A stretch of 64,000 bases of DNA from Diphasiastrum complanatum (taxonomy: Eukaryota; Streptophyta; Lycopodiopsida; Lycopodiales; Lycopodiaceae): positions 9,311,456 to 9,375,455 of the forward strand of contig CM055102.1 in the NCBI GenBank assembly GCA_029204225.1, given 5' to 3'. Positions 23,640-35,921 of the stretch are shown piece after piece; within the stretch, counting starts at the first letter, position 1; every line of letters begins with the position of its first letter. The notes beneath the pieces are model-generated. The model was not told where the DNA came from. It did not search any database and was given only the letters and a program-made list of their open reading frames with translations. The translations under genes and the position numbers were made by a program.

Positions 23640-25842
23640 AAGTTTTTTTTATGGTCATGTTTGTGCTTATGTAGAGCGGAGCATCAGAAATGATTGCCCT
23701 CGTGAGTTTCTGCGAACGTATTGTATCTCTAGGTACAGAATTCGGCGATCGTTAGGCTTTAATGATAGACCATTCATTATTTTGGCACGGGACCAAGATG
23801 TCATATTAGTATTGGTGGGCGTTTACAGCCCTTGATTGTATGACAAATGTATGGATGTTATTACAAGCACGCTTAACTAATTAATGCCTAAAGTTGCTTG
23901 AAGTTAGAGCTTGTTTTAACCACAGTAGTTAGAATGCGGGCATTACTAGAAACTCGAAAAACAACAACCAAATGGTACCGGTTTTCATTCTCTCTCTACG
24001 TCACCTCTCTCTAAAGTCAAACTTCTTAAAGGGCCCATTTTTAGCCCATATTTCCCCTAATGGTAACTCGGATTTTCAAATTCCGTTCGATATGGATCAA
24101 AACTATGAAAATCGATTAAAAAGCATCAACTAAGCAGTTTCACAGTTGCCATCCCATTTTGAAAGGATTTTGAAACATCCGACATGCATTAGACATGACT
24201 TGCAGGGATTTCAAAAAGTCAAAAGAAATTGCGTGAAATGCCTAGTAACTGGGAAACCTGCTTTTCAGTTCGCTTTTTATAAAATTGTATTCAACCATGA
24301 AAGTACACTGATCAACCTATTGTAACACCTTGTATCATGCATCCAAACATGCATACAGGTTCATCCAAACATTTTTAATACTAGAAAAGCACTCTACAGT
24401 TCCACATGCATGCGTGCATGCAATAAGAACATTTTGAAAAAAATTTAAATTTTACTCTAAAAATTACCAAACTTCTGACGGCCATAACTTTTGCTACATG
24501 ACTCCGATTTGGTCGCTGTAAAGCATAGTACAAAGGGAGAGGAGGTTAACAGGACACTTGCCACATCACCCTGCCACCTAGGCTTCACACCTATGATCAG
24601 TAAATGACTGAAATTTCAGTAGGAGGGTGCACTTTTTCCAAGGGAGATCATCAAAAATTCATATCCAACCCATCCAATCAGAGGTTACAAGCACTCTTAT
24701 AAGGTTCATTAGAGAGGCATAGAGGCTTCCAAAAGGTCCAGCAAGCAATCATAAGCTCATCAAAGCATAACACAAGAAAATTACCTTAGGTTGGATAAAC
24801 ACATTTCATATAATGAAATACTTATTGGTTGAAAGTTAACAAGATACACAAACACACAAGTGTTATTTAAAATGCAAAACATCAAAATATTGTCTTATTT
24901 GTTGATTCCGTTCTCCAAAACCTCTGATGAAAAAAAAAAACATTGATATTGACACCATTACAAGAACATAAAGATGATGCAAAAATTGCATTTATGGAGT
25001 CCTTCATCAAGCAAAACTTCAAGATATTGGTGGCTAAGCCTCCCAACTCCAAATTGGGTGCATGATGGCTCAAAGCAGGGGCAATCCAATATATATTTCA
25101 GCTTGTAAAAATATGCAACAAGTTAAGGCCACCATTTGAGAGTTATTCAAGTTCAAAAAACCACAAAAATACACTATTTTTTGACTTTTTGATACCCTTA
25201 ATGGTGTCTAGTCCCAACCAAACTTCATGAAAGCCTTAGGAAAGCATCATTACACCTCTGAAAACATGCATGCAAAATATTAGATGAATATCACCAAAAA
25301 CATTGAAAAAACCACCAAGAAACCATGTTTTTTGACCATTTTTCAACCATTTTTGAAATTTTTTGTACCCACATGCAAGTGCAATTAGGCCAGACCTACT
25401 GTAATTCAATTACATGCACGCACTAAAAGTTTTGATTTCAGCCAATAATGGTTCATATAGCCCATTTCTAGCCAAAAATCACTAGATTTTGACCAAAAAT
25501 CACTATCTTTGACCATAACCATGGCATGCAATCATTAGAATCAATCATAATGACTGGAAAACTGCAAGTACAAATCTGAAAAACGTTCATGAACAATAGC
25601 TTTTATGAATTTCAAGACAAAACATGGAATACTAGTTCAAACATCGCAAAAACCTATCAAAAATCCATAAATTTCCATCATTTTCTATGAAAAATGATCA
25701 TTAGGCTAAAAATAAACCAAAATCAGAAAGCCACTTACCTGGAGGTCAATTCCACCACTCGGAAGTAAAACACAAGGAGGAAATACCAAAAAGCTGAGAA
25801 AAAACAAAAAGAAACTCCACCTTTTGATCGATTCAAAGCCTT
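23640..25842. other. Non-coding AT-rich interval, possibly internal region of a non-coding LTR element
   Basis: No coding frame was recognised. The part from about 24900 to 25842 lies directly downstream, on the minus strand, of the primer-binding site at 25843-25855. It could be the internal region of a large retrotransposon derivative without genes. No second LTR copy was found. Confidence 0.35.
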
Positions 25843-25855
25843 GCTCTGATACCAC
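25843..25855 (-). other. Primer-binding site (tRNA-iMet type)
   Basis: The minus strand reads GTGGTATCAGAGC, matching the usual plant initiator tRNA-Met primer site. It abuts the CATTACA end of the LTR at 25856. Confidence 0.75.
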
Positions 25856-26444
25856 TGTAATGATCGCCCAGTGAAGATCTATCTAGATCTTGTTGCATGC
25901 AACCAAAAGGACACCTGTGAAGCCAAACCATCCAACCAATAGGAAACGGATAGTCAAATCCCTATCTACTTCACCCCCGAACTATGGTGATTGAATGCAA
26001 GAGAGGAGAGGATCATGGCTCTTGAAAACAAGAATTTGGAATGAGGAGTAGGACGAGTTCCACCAGATTCTATAAATATCCAAAATATAGAGAATATTCT
26101 CTCCAGGATCCCTACAATTTTATCAAAAGTAATTGACCTCTTATTCTTGCATAATATCAAGCAAACACCATGCAAGTGCTCCATAAGTTTAATTATAGAT
26201 CTGGGCCATCATAAAATTATTAATTACATTATTGGCCAAGTCCGGAATGACGTGGCGTAAGCAACAACCTTATACACCGGAGTACCAGCTATCCATGTCA
26301 GGAATTATTCCGAATCCCACATATTGGGCATGGACGTAACACTACACATGTGGCAACATGGACTCACACGTGTGGGACCCACCTATGTACAATCTACATG
26401 GTTTTGATCAAGCTAGATTTGCCAATTTTTGGCAATTTCTCACA
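25856..26444 (-). repeat. LTR of about 589 bp
   Basis: The minus strand begins TGTGAGAAATTGCC at 26444 and ends GATCATTACA at 25856, giving TGT...ACA termini. It is followed by the primer-binding site at 25855-25843 and preceded by the purine-rich AAATTTGAGGAG at 26456-26445. Having both signals on one LTR means that internal sequence lies on both sides. Confidence 0.65.
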
Positions 26445-29400
26445 CTCCTCAAATTTAGCTTGACCTATCTACAACTCTCTTTGCTTGATGAATGAATACT
26501 TTAGAAGTGTCTTAAGAAATCCAACTACAAACAAAGAACTTTTGAGACTCCAATAAAGAATGATGTCATGAAGGATCTTTCACCACCTCTTAAAGGATCC
26601 CTTACATGATGTTCGATTATTGTGTCTATGTAAATGTAGCACACTTCATAACTAAACACCATTCCATGGCCAAGACATAAATTTCAAGGCATTTTGTGCA
26701 CTTGATGATACATCAATTAAATTATTAAGTGCATGAATGATGTTGCCAAAGACAACTTGCCTTGCTTGATTCATATGATTGAGGCTTGATGGCTCCAAAT
26801 CCAATTCTAGATTAGAATCTTGTATCATCTTCATGAAAGAAGAGATAATTAACATATAAAGCAAGAATGAATTCTGATCCATTATTAAACATAATCAGAA
26901 GAACTGGATCATGTTCTCTCAAAATGGATTTAAGAGAGTAAAGACGGATTTTGAGTTAGTATGCCAAGAACTTGGTTCTACCTCCATGATCTTGATGATT
27001 TTATTTTGTAGAAAGCTAGACCACTATCATCAAGTACATTGATTTACAATATATGAGAATGCTCTGTGATGAGCGTGGCGGTTCCGTAAGAAGCTTGCTT
27101 GCTATAAGAGACTCTTTTAATGTGGCCTGTTCATGTCATGCTTTCACTTGGCTGAATGGGTCACCCGTTCTCTCCAGCATCTAATTCCTCAAAAATCAAC
27201 AAACCTGCTCACCCGTTATTCGACCCATGCTATTGAAAAACATCACCATGGCTAGGTGAACGGATCACATGGGAAGAGGCACTAACTCTTTGTACTTGGT
27301 GCAAAATATCATGGAAAGAAAATAAATCACCAAAGTATTTTGAAAAAGTACGGAATAACAAAAGGTTGTTCTGCAATATTTTTACAAATGAGAATGGTTA
27401 GTACTCAACTTCCAGAAGATACACCTTATTTCAAACTTAACCCAATGCTAAGCTTATTGCATCTTGCATGCCGAAAAGAAAGTATTCATGACAGACGAAT
27501 AAGATAGTTTTAAGACAGTTCTTTAGAGCATGCTTTACGGATACACAGCAAACGACTGTAATGCACTAAAGAGTCTGTCTGATCAGAGAGTAATTCATGT
27601 AATGCATTAGAGATTATTAGCAAACTCAAGATCGCTTACACTCAGTAGTGTGGAGAACAAAGATAAGAGAGAATAACTCACAGAACTCTATTCACTTCTT
27701 CAATCTCTTACATATGCATAAACTCTTCTCTCTCGATGCTCGAGACTGAAGTGTGAGATCAATATATGTTCTATGGGGCGAACAAACACACCTCTAAAAC
27801 AACAGGTGAGTCACTCCCGTGAAAGGGTCTAGTTAACAATTAGACCTAAAATACGTTCAATTATACCATAAAAGGTACACTTAACTACGAGTTAAAGTTA
27901 CTCTAATTTTTAAAAGAAGCTCAAGAGAGCTATGGATTTATTCTTCATTTTTTGAACTATCCTTTCCTTCTTACGAACCATTGAGTCAAAGGACTGCTAG
28001 TGTTCATGCAGATTATGGACTCCATGCTACATGCCAAACTATGCTCATTTTTTGTTATCTCGCGACACTTATTTAACTTTCAGTATTCCTATATTATTAC
28101 CACTTGAACGTTGACAATCCTTGCTTGCAAATGGTATGTCACTCCTATGTCAAGCTTCGTCTGCAGCTTGCTTTTGCTTGTGAATGGTATCGTTGCTCCT
28201 TTGTTGAAGCTTTAGCTGTAGCTGGCTTGCCATCAATGTAACAAAAAATGGAATTCCTTGTGATCCAGTGGCATTCAGTTACACTTACTGTACTCGAGAT
28301 AGCACGTAAACATTGAAACACGGACAATATATAACTTTTGTCCAAGGTTGATTGTGACCTCCCAATACAGTAAATCTCCAATCTTTGGAAGCAAAATGCT
28401 GTAAGAGAAACTACATACTTTGAAAACTAGGCTGTTCAAAATATACTATAAGTATTTGAAACTAACACATTCGATGCTGAAATCCTTGCTTCATACTGCA
28501 GAATTTGCCACTCTATTTCTTGTTTGAACATGTAACAGAGAGAATTAAAGAGCATAAATAAGGCTCAAGCCCTCGTCTACAATTTACTAGTAGACAACGT
28601 CAAATTGATATGAGGTCTGGTGTTCCTATATCATGTAGTAACAGTGAACACAAAAAAATCTTTTATTCATCAGATCATGCAACAAACAATGACGTTGCAA
28701 GTCTCCGACCCATTTAACCGCCACAACATAGTGTGACGCTAATGGAAATTCTGAGTTGGTCGACCTTGCAAAACGGTTTTAGATTGTGTCAAAATGGTGA
28801 AAATACTCTCCATGCTCATCCTAATGACAAAAAAATACACACCAGTTACCAGTATGATTACATGGCCCATACTGTGTGAGATATCCGAAAAGAAATCAAA
28901 TACTAAAAAAGAACTTCTATTAAAGAGGCCAAAAACTCCTGGCATATTTTCAGAGACTTGTAGCTCAGTTGGCCAGACGCCTTACCTCTTGAAGTTTCTA
29001 GAATAGCCTATCTGTATAAGAGGAAAGTATTTGAGAAAGATGAATTGATTCGAAGAATAGGTTACAAAAACTGCCATATAGGAAAACTTACCAGATACTG
29101 TCACATAGTAATCAAACTAACCAGCTAACATCATCCAAGTAAAGAAGTAGTCAGAATCAGCCTCCCGATTCAATGACGCCACAACACTTGAGGAATTGTA
29201 TTATAAGGGTTAATTTTGAAGTTCACAGTCACTTCTAACTACCAAATGTCTGCTTTCAGAGGATTTTTTATTGTCATTTAGTGGTGTTGTCACTATCAAG
29301 TAGTATCAACTCGAGATAGGAAAGATCATCCCTGTTGTCGTTATGATAACTCATGCACTCAGCTGTTCAAAACCCTCTGCCTTGAATTGCCAGCACATGG

Positions 29401-30106
29401 TTGTCATATATGTATAACAGAATATCATCATACAGCCTGTTTCCTGTTAAAACTTCAATAGCTGATTGAATTCAGTGTGAACATATATGACTACCAGGGA
29501 GTACTTTAACTCTGTCCGTCAAATGTAAATGCCTGGAGTTTCCTCAAATTTGTGATAGCATGTATCATACATTACCAAACATGCATTATTTAAATCTTCC
29601 ACAATGTTTTCAAATGTCCTTTTAGTAGTGACCAATGCGGACAGCGCCAGTCAAAGGCATTATCTGGCTGACAGACAACACAAAGGGACTTGTAGCTCTG
29701 AACAATAAAAAAAGGAACACCATTTTTTTTAATACAAAAAATGTGTGGCAAACCAGACACCAGGTACTATCTAAAAGTGACTCCTGCACGAGCTGCTTAA
29801 CTGCTTGTGATGTTATGCTTTCAAAGTAAATGGTCTGTATTACGCTTCAAAATCTTGTTCTGGAAGGATGAATCAAAAATTAGGAAAATTTTCCTTGGCT
29901 TATTGGCATGAAATGTCTAGTGTACAGAAATTAGATTGCAGCAGAAGTTCAGCATGGAACCAAACATTCTGGTACAATTAAACAATAGCACTCAGAGTAC
30001 AGAATCTCCTTAGACCAGTGAAACCAGTCCTGAATGTTCGATTATAGATGCACACTACCATCAATACTCTCAAAATAGCTGTCACATCTTGTTTCCGTGC
30101 AGAGCC
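26445..30106. other. Non-coding interval, 3' flank of the choline-transporter-like gene
   Basis: No coding similarity was found. The part close to 30106 should include the 3' UTR of the minus-strand gene. A possible purine tract at 26445-26456 belongs to the LTR on its left. Nothing else was recognised. Confidence 0.45.
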
Positions 30107-32517
30107 TTACACCATTTCTGGTGCAGGATTTGGGAGTTGGACTCCAACCATATGTGCTGGAATATCACGGCCACTTCTGTGTTGCAACCGTTGATGTAAA
30201 GTTTCTGCAATTTGATCCGCGAATTCTGCATCCCATTTGCTTATCAAAGAGGGATCAACGGCGTAACATATATAGATGGAAGTTATTGCACTCTCTACAA
30301 CGACCAGGCTCATACCGACCTGACAAAAATTCCAGGTTAGCAGCAGCAAGCTCTGTTCAGTTTAGTGATAGACCAAAACCTGGTACTGATTTGACTGAAC
30401 ATGCATTACAGTGAGCTGCCTCTAAACAAATCAAACACCTGATCCAATTATAGTGGAAGCACCAAGCCTATTTGTATATCCTACTACCATTTATTCCTTA
30501 GAAGAAGATAAACAATTTGGATAGCTTGGTCAAAGTGGCCCAATGTGTTTAAATAAGAATCTGAAGTGCCATAACTGGGTGATATAAAGAGCCTTGAAGA
30601 TACAATGAGATGCATGAGGTTCGAGCACTGAACATATAGCACAACTAAACATGCAGCCAATGAATGTGCAACTGAATATCATCATTGACCACAAGAAGGA
30701 TAAATCATGTTTCTATAACATACAAGTTTGCCTGCAGCTGGTTATGACTTACAAGTAGCCATCATCCAGAATTTGCAGGGCGTAAGTAGAATTTCAAGCC
30801 TAATATTCTATTACAAATTATTTGAAAGAACTGATATTAACTTACCAATATCATTCCAAGAATCATTGATGTAGAGCCCACCATAACAAAGCGATCTCTT
30901 CTTTTGAACCAGGTCCATATCCCCACACAACTTCCGGTCACAAGTCCTCCCAGTATAACTGCCATAAGTAAGACAGCTCCAGATAGATCATAAGCTACCA
31001 AAGCCTCAATACCAGTAGATTGAAAAAGCTCCCATGCATCACGGGCAGAACAATTGAAAGACTTTCCATATACTGCCACCTGAAACATCATCCACCAGCT
31101 TCAACCCGAGTCCAACCACAAAGTCCTAGAACATCAACTTCATCATGCATAGAGTGGACCAAATGCTATGACAACTCTACTCAGATCGTCAGCACCCTTC
31201 ATAAAAACCAGTGTGAAGAATATTATATTTATGATGTGTCCCTGAAGTGCAAGTCAAGAACAGTTCCCACATGTACAGCATCCTGAGCATGATTTTAACT
31301 ATGGAGTACCAGAAGCTAACTGCTATACCTTCAATGTAGTATTTTACATGTATTGTGAATACAACTGATCTCTTAGTGGCTTGTCAGAATGTTCAAATTT
31401 ATAAGAGAAATTTGCTCTGAGAGTAACACAATCAAGTATGGCCCTAATAAAGTAATTGAGAAACGTAGACAAACCAGTACAGTATGAAATTGAAAGATTA
31501 CATAATCCGCCACAATGCCATGTGCATCCATAGCATCATTTCATTCTATCTGAAGGCACACTGGGAATCAACTTGACCAAATAGCACAGCGATAAGTGCA
31601 AGTGCCCACAAGGGTCATCCTCAATCATACTGCCACTAAAAGATCTAGAATTGATCTTTCAACTTGGACCTGTTGCAGAGGTGAAACTAAAATGTTCATT
31701 GGCCCTAACAAGTCATCTTTATTATCCCAAAGAGAGCTCCAAAAAATTATGACATTGACTTCAGTCTTGGGGCCACTAGTGTGAGCTTGGCATGAAGCGT
31801 TGCACACATTAGCATGGAGAGCTAGAACTAGGGCCAGATTTGGAGCATGACTCGTTCACAAATTTTGCTTCACACATCTCTCTTCATATTTTGCTGTGAT
31901 TCGGTACATCCCATCATTGTAAAAAGACCATGTTGTTTTGGTAAGGCAAGCTTTTTCTACGAGTGCTATCTTCGGCTCCTAGGCAAAGAGCTCCAAGAAC
32001 CATCATGGCCCAAACTCGAGACCCAGAGCTACATCGACTTTTATAGCTAAGTGAGAGGCTCAAAGACTCAATCTCACCATATCTAACATGCTAGCTCATC
32101 GACAAGTTGACATACATCTAGACTACTTATGAAAACTTGGGAGTGTCACCCAAATGAGTCTTTTGGACTACAAGAGAAGCACTTTGGGGCATGAATCCCC
32201 CCTCCCCCTCCCCACCCATGTACTTGTTGAAGAAAGCATTTTGGTTTATTTTTTTGTGTGCGGGAGTAATGCCAATCTACATACAACCTCCGGTATCTCA
32301 GTTCAAAGGCTTTTCATCTTGTTTTGGTTTGAGAGTAGTTCCCATCATTTTCATCGACAATGGCCTTTGCTAATCTTTTGGTTTTGGAACACTTCGTCAA
32401 ACTCAAACTTAAAAACATCTAGCAAAAACTATTGCAGCAACTGACAAACAACACATCAATATTAGATGTTATGACATACTTGATGTGTACGTTTCAGTCT
32501 TATGTATGGCATCAATA

Positions 32518-32566
<49 letters not shown>

Positions 32567-35500
32567 GAACAAACTATGTCATCTTTAACACATCATGCTC
32601 CTTTGAGCTTCATAAAGTTGTGAAGGCCAACTAATTGCTTTCTACAGGAATGCCAAACTAGCCTAGCCTTCGCAAGTATTCATTTTTTGCAAAGTCAACT
32701 TGGAGACTTCATGACAAATTTCAGTTACTGTAGCTCATTTTGGAACCATGAACACTGTTCTTAAGGAGATTTTGAGCAAAATGAAATATCATGTTCGTAC
32801 AATTTGTACATGAGGATTTTCTAGTACATATATGTGATGCTTAAGAGCTGAAAATATTCTATCATACTAATTGATGGCCACAACATAATTGATGGGTTCA
32901 ATTATATCCTGAAGAACTAGGACAATCAACAAACTTAAAATCAATTATAAGCCAGCCAAAATTGTCTTTCTTCTTAATAGAGCCACAAATTTCCTCATAG
33001 CATCTTTGTACATCTAACATTATCAAACTTCATTGTGAAGCATAAATCAACACTACTAACCTCCACATAAGCATACTTGTTGAAAAAGCGGACCAGAGTC
33101 TCCACGAGGTTAAAGAGAAAGTCCACGCAGCACAATAAACACTCATTATTTCCAATTCTTGATCTCAAACCTCGAATCTGCAGGAAAAAAATATTTTACC
33201 GATCGCTCCAAAAAGTTCAAGTAGTAAAGTTTTTGCATTACACCCACCTCAAATCTAAGACTCTCTTTGTTGTAGCTCTTAGCTGATGCTAATTTTCAAT
33301 AATATACACATGAATACTATGACCCACCCCGTAACCATAAATTTGAATAGCAGTGAAAAGCACAGACCGCCCAACGCAATGTTCGTATAGCAGCAGTGAA
33401 CAGAGAACCATAGCAGATGCTACCAAGTGATGTACTGATTGCATGTCGAAGTGATCTTAAAAGTGGACGTGATGGCATTGGAGGTGCATCTTGGCCATTA
33501 TGTGCAAGAACTAGCACAATAACTCCAGCAATAGTAACATGGACCAAATTACATAAAATAGCACCAGTCCAGAACAGGCTGATTGAGAACACCTGTTTGC
33601 AGCCTAGTTAGATCTTAAAAAATGCGTGATAGGCCTAATGCTATCTGACCACAAATATTCACATACAGGCTACCATATATATGAGCAAAAGTGCATCTTA
33701 ATGGTTTGAAGTAGTAATGAAAAATCAAATAGACTGCAATATGTGAAGGCCATCTTAACAAGCCCCAACCTATCGGATAGACTGCAATATGTGAAGGCCA
33801 TCTTAACAAGGCCCAACCTATCGGATTATCCATTTATACAAGGCTATGTTCAAACCCCTTTCCACCAACTTCACAAACTTCAATTGACCAATTGAACAGA
33901 GTATCAACTTTGCAAGGCACTACAAGTAGTTTTATGAATATAGAGATTCTCTTTGCCACATGTACAATAGAACATTCATAATGTCAAAAAGGCTTACCAA
34001 AAGCAGCCACCATCGACCTCCATCGCCAATGCCAGATGCAACCACTCCCGAAACTCCAAATGACCATAATGTGATCCACAAAAGCAGAAGAGCACTAAAA
34101 ATATATGAAACCCTTGAAGCTGCTCGAATTTCCCAAACCATTTTCACTGCCTTTTGCATGACCAAAATTGTAAATGGCAGCCTACAAGCAGTAAGAACTC
34201 TATATGTAAGAAAAAGGAGCTTGCTTTTTATTGAAGCACTTTCTTCAGAACGCATAAGCGAAAATGCAACTCCAACACTACATTTGAAGACAAATCTACG
34301 GAAACAATTGACTTTGCAAGTGATCTTTTGAACACAACATGCATCACAATCAGTCCAAAAAAAATCTGATTTACCTTCAAAAGTGCGCATGATTTCTTGG
34401 ATATAGATCTTTCTTGCATATAGATCCACAATAGGCCTACCTCAAATAGTCTTCAAAGAAAGAAACTGATATTAAGATAACTAAGTCATAAGAAGAAATA
34501 AACAAAAGTGTCATGACTAGAACTTTCAGCTACATACAATTTCTTTCATTAAGCAATCTTCTGTCAGGAGAAAACAACAAATAATGATGCATTTTTTTTT
34601 ATTATATCCAACAACCAAAGTACCCCACGGCAGAGGTACCGTACCAAGTGCCGTGGTACGGCACCTGATTTTTTTTCTTTTTTTTTTGTTTTTAATACCA
34701 AAAATGACAAAGAATTAAAAAAAAAAAAAAAAACAGGTGCCGTGGGTGCATAGAACCCACGATTCCCAAAACCGTGGGTCCTGGGAACCGTGGGAGGAAC
34801 CGTACCACGGTTCGTGAACCGTGGAAGCGGATGGTGGACCCGGATGCGCATCCGGACGTGCGTCCGCGTCCAGATGCGGACGCCTCAAGAGTGCGTCCGG
34901 GGGTGGACGTGTCCGGCATTTTCCAAAAATTAAAAAAAAAAAAAAAAAATACAGGCCCCTCCCCTCACTGTCCCACATCCCCAAAACGAAATAAAAACAG
35001 TTTTCCTCCCCCTACACACCCGCCCCCAATTAATTATCAGAGGGTGTTTGGCACCCCCTCCTATTAAAAAAAAGGGAAAAGGTACCCAAAAAAATTTGCA
35101 ACAAACCTAACCACTGCCCATGCCTCCCATAACTGAGATACCACAGAATTGGGCATGAAAGAGCAAACAATTTACATTTTTTGAGTCCAAAGAATATTGT
35201 CTCATGCTCTAGCTATCTCTGTCTCTCTGACGGATCTATATATATTATTATATAAATACTGGTCAATGATATCCCACAGACTCGTCGTCCCGGTCAGTGC
35301 ATTATTTTGTTGCTTTGCCTCCTGGCTGGCCCGAAGGACCCTTTCCCGGACCATGGCCAGTTGTTCTGCGGTGAAGTTAATTCCAATCCGCTGTGTTTCC
35401 TCGCCCTCACCAGCGGGGGTAGGGGGGAGCAGGTTCGAGAGTCGCAGGGCACGTGGCTGCAGCTCCGGTAGTCGTGCCATTATCTCTCGTTGGCGCTCGT

Positions 35501-35734
35501 GAAATTTTGCTTCTTGCTTTCGATGTCGTTCGTTGTGCCGGCGGACATCTTCCAGGAGCTTCTCTATCTGCACACAAAGAAGACCGTCAAGCCAAATCCC
35601 ACGATGGAAATAAATTGTGAAAAACAGAAAAGAAGCCTATATTGTGAACGAACAGGTACAGGGCAAACACTCACATCAGTTGGTGTGCGCCCTGCCATCT
35701 CCCACTGGATTCTTCTACCCTCTCTCTCTCTCTC

Positions 35735-35784
<50 letters not shown>

Positions 35785-35843
35785 TCTCTATCTCTCTCTC
35801 TCTGTGTCCCTCCCTCCCTATCCCCTAAACCCTAAACCCTAAA

Positions 35844-35921
<78 letters not shown>

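Noticed and set aside
25843-25855. tRNA gene remnant
   Set aside because: The tRNA-like match here, and those at 8992 and 60265, covers only the 3' 12-16 bases and lies at LTR ends, as expected of primer-binding sites.
30837-31091. Part of a DEK1-like calpain membrane region
   Set aside because: The first impression from several membrane segments was dropped because the SLGSICYGSLFTAAIRTLRW and SARDAWELFQSTG signatures belong to the choline-transporter-like family and no calpain domain is present.
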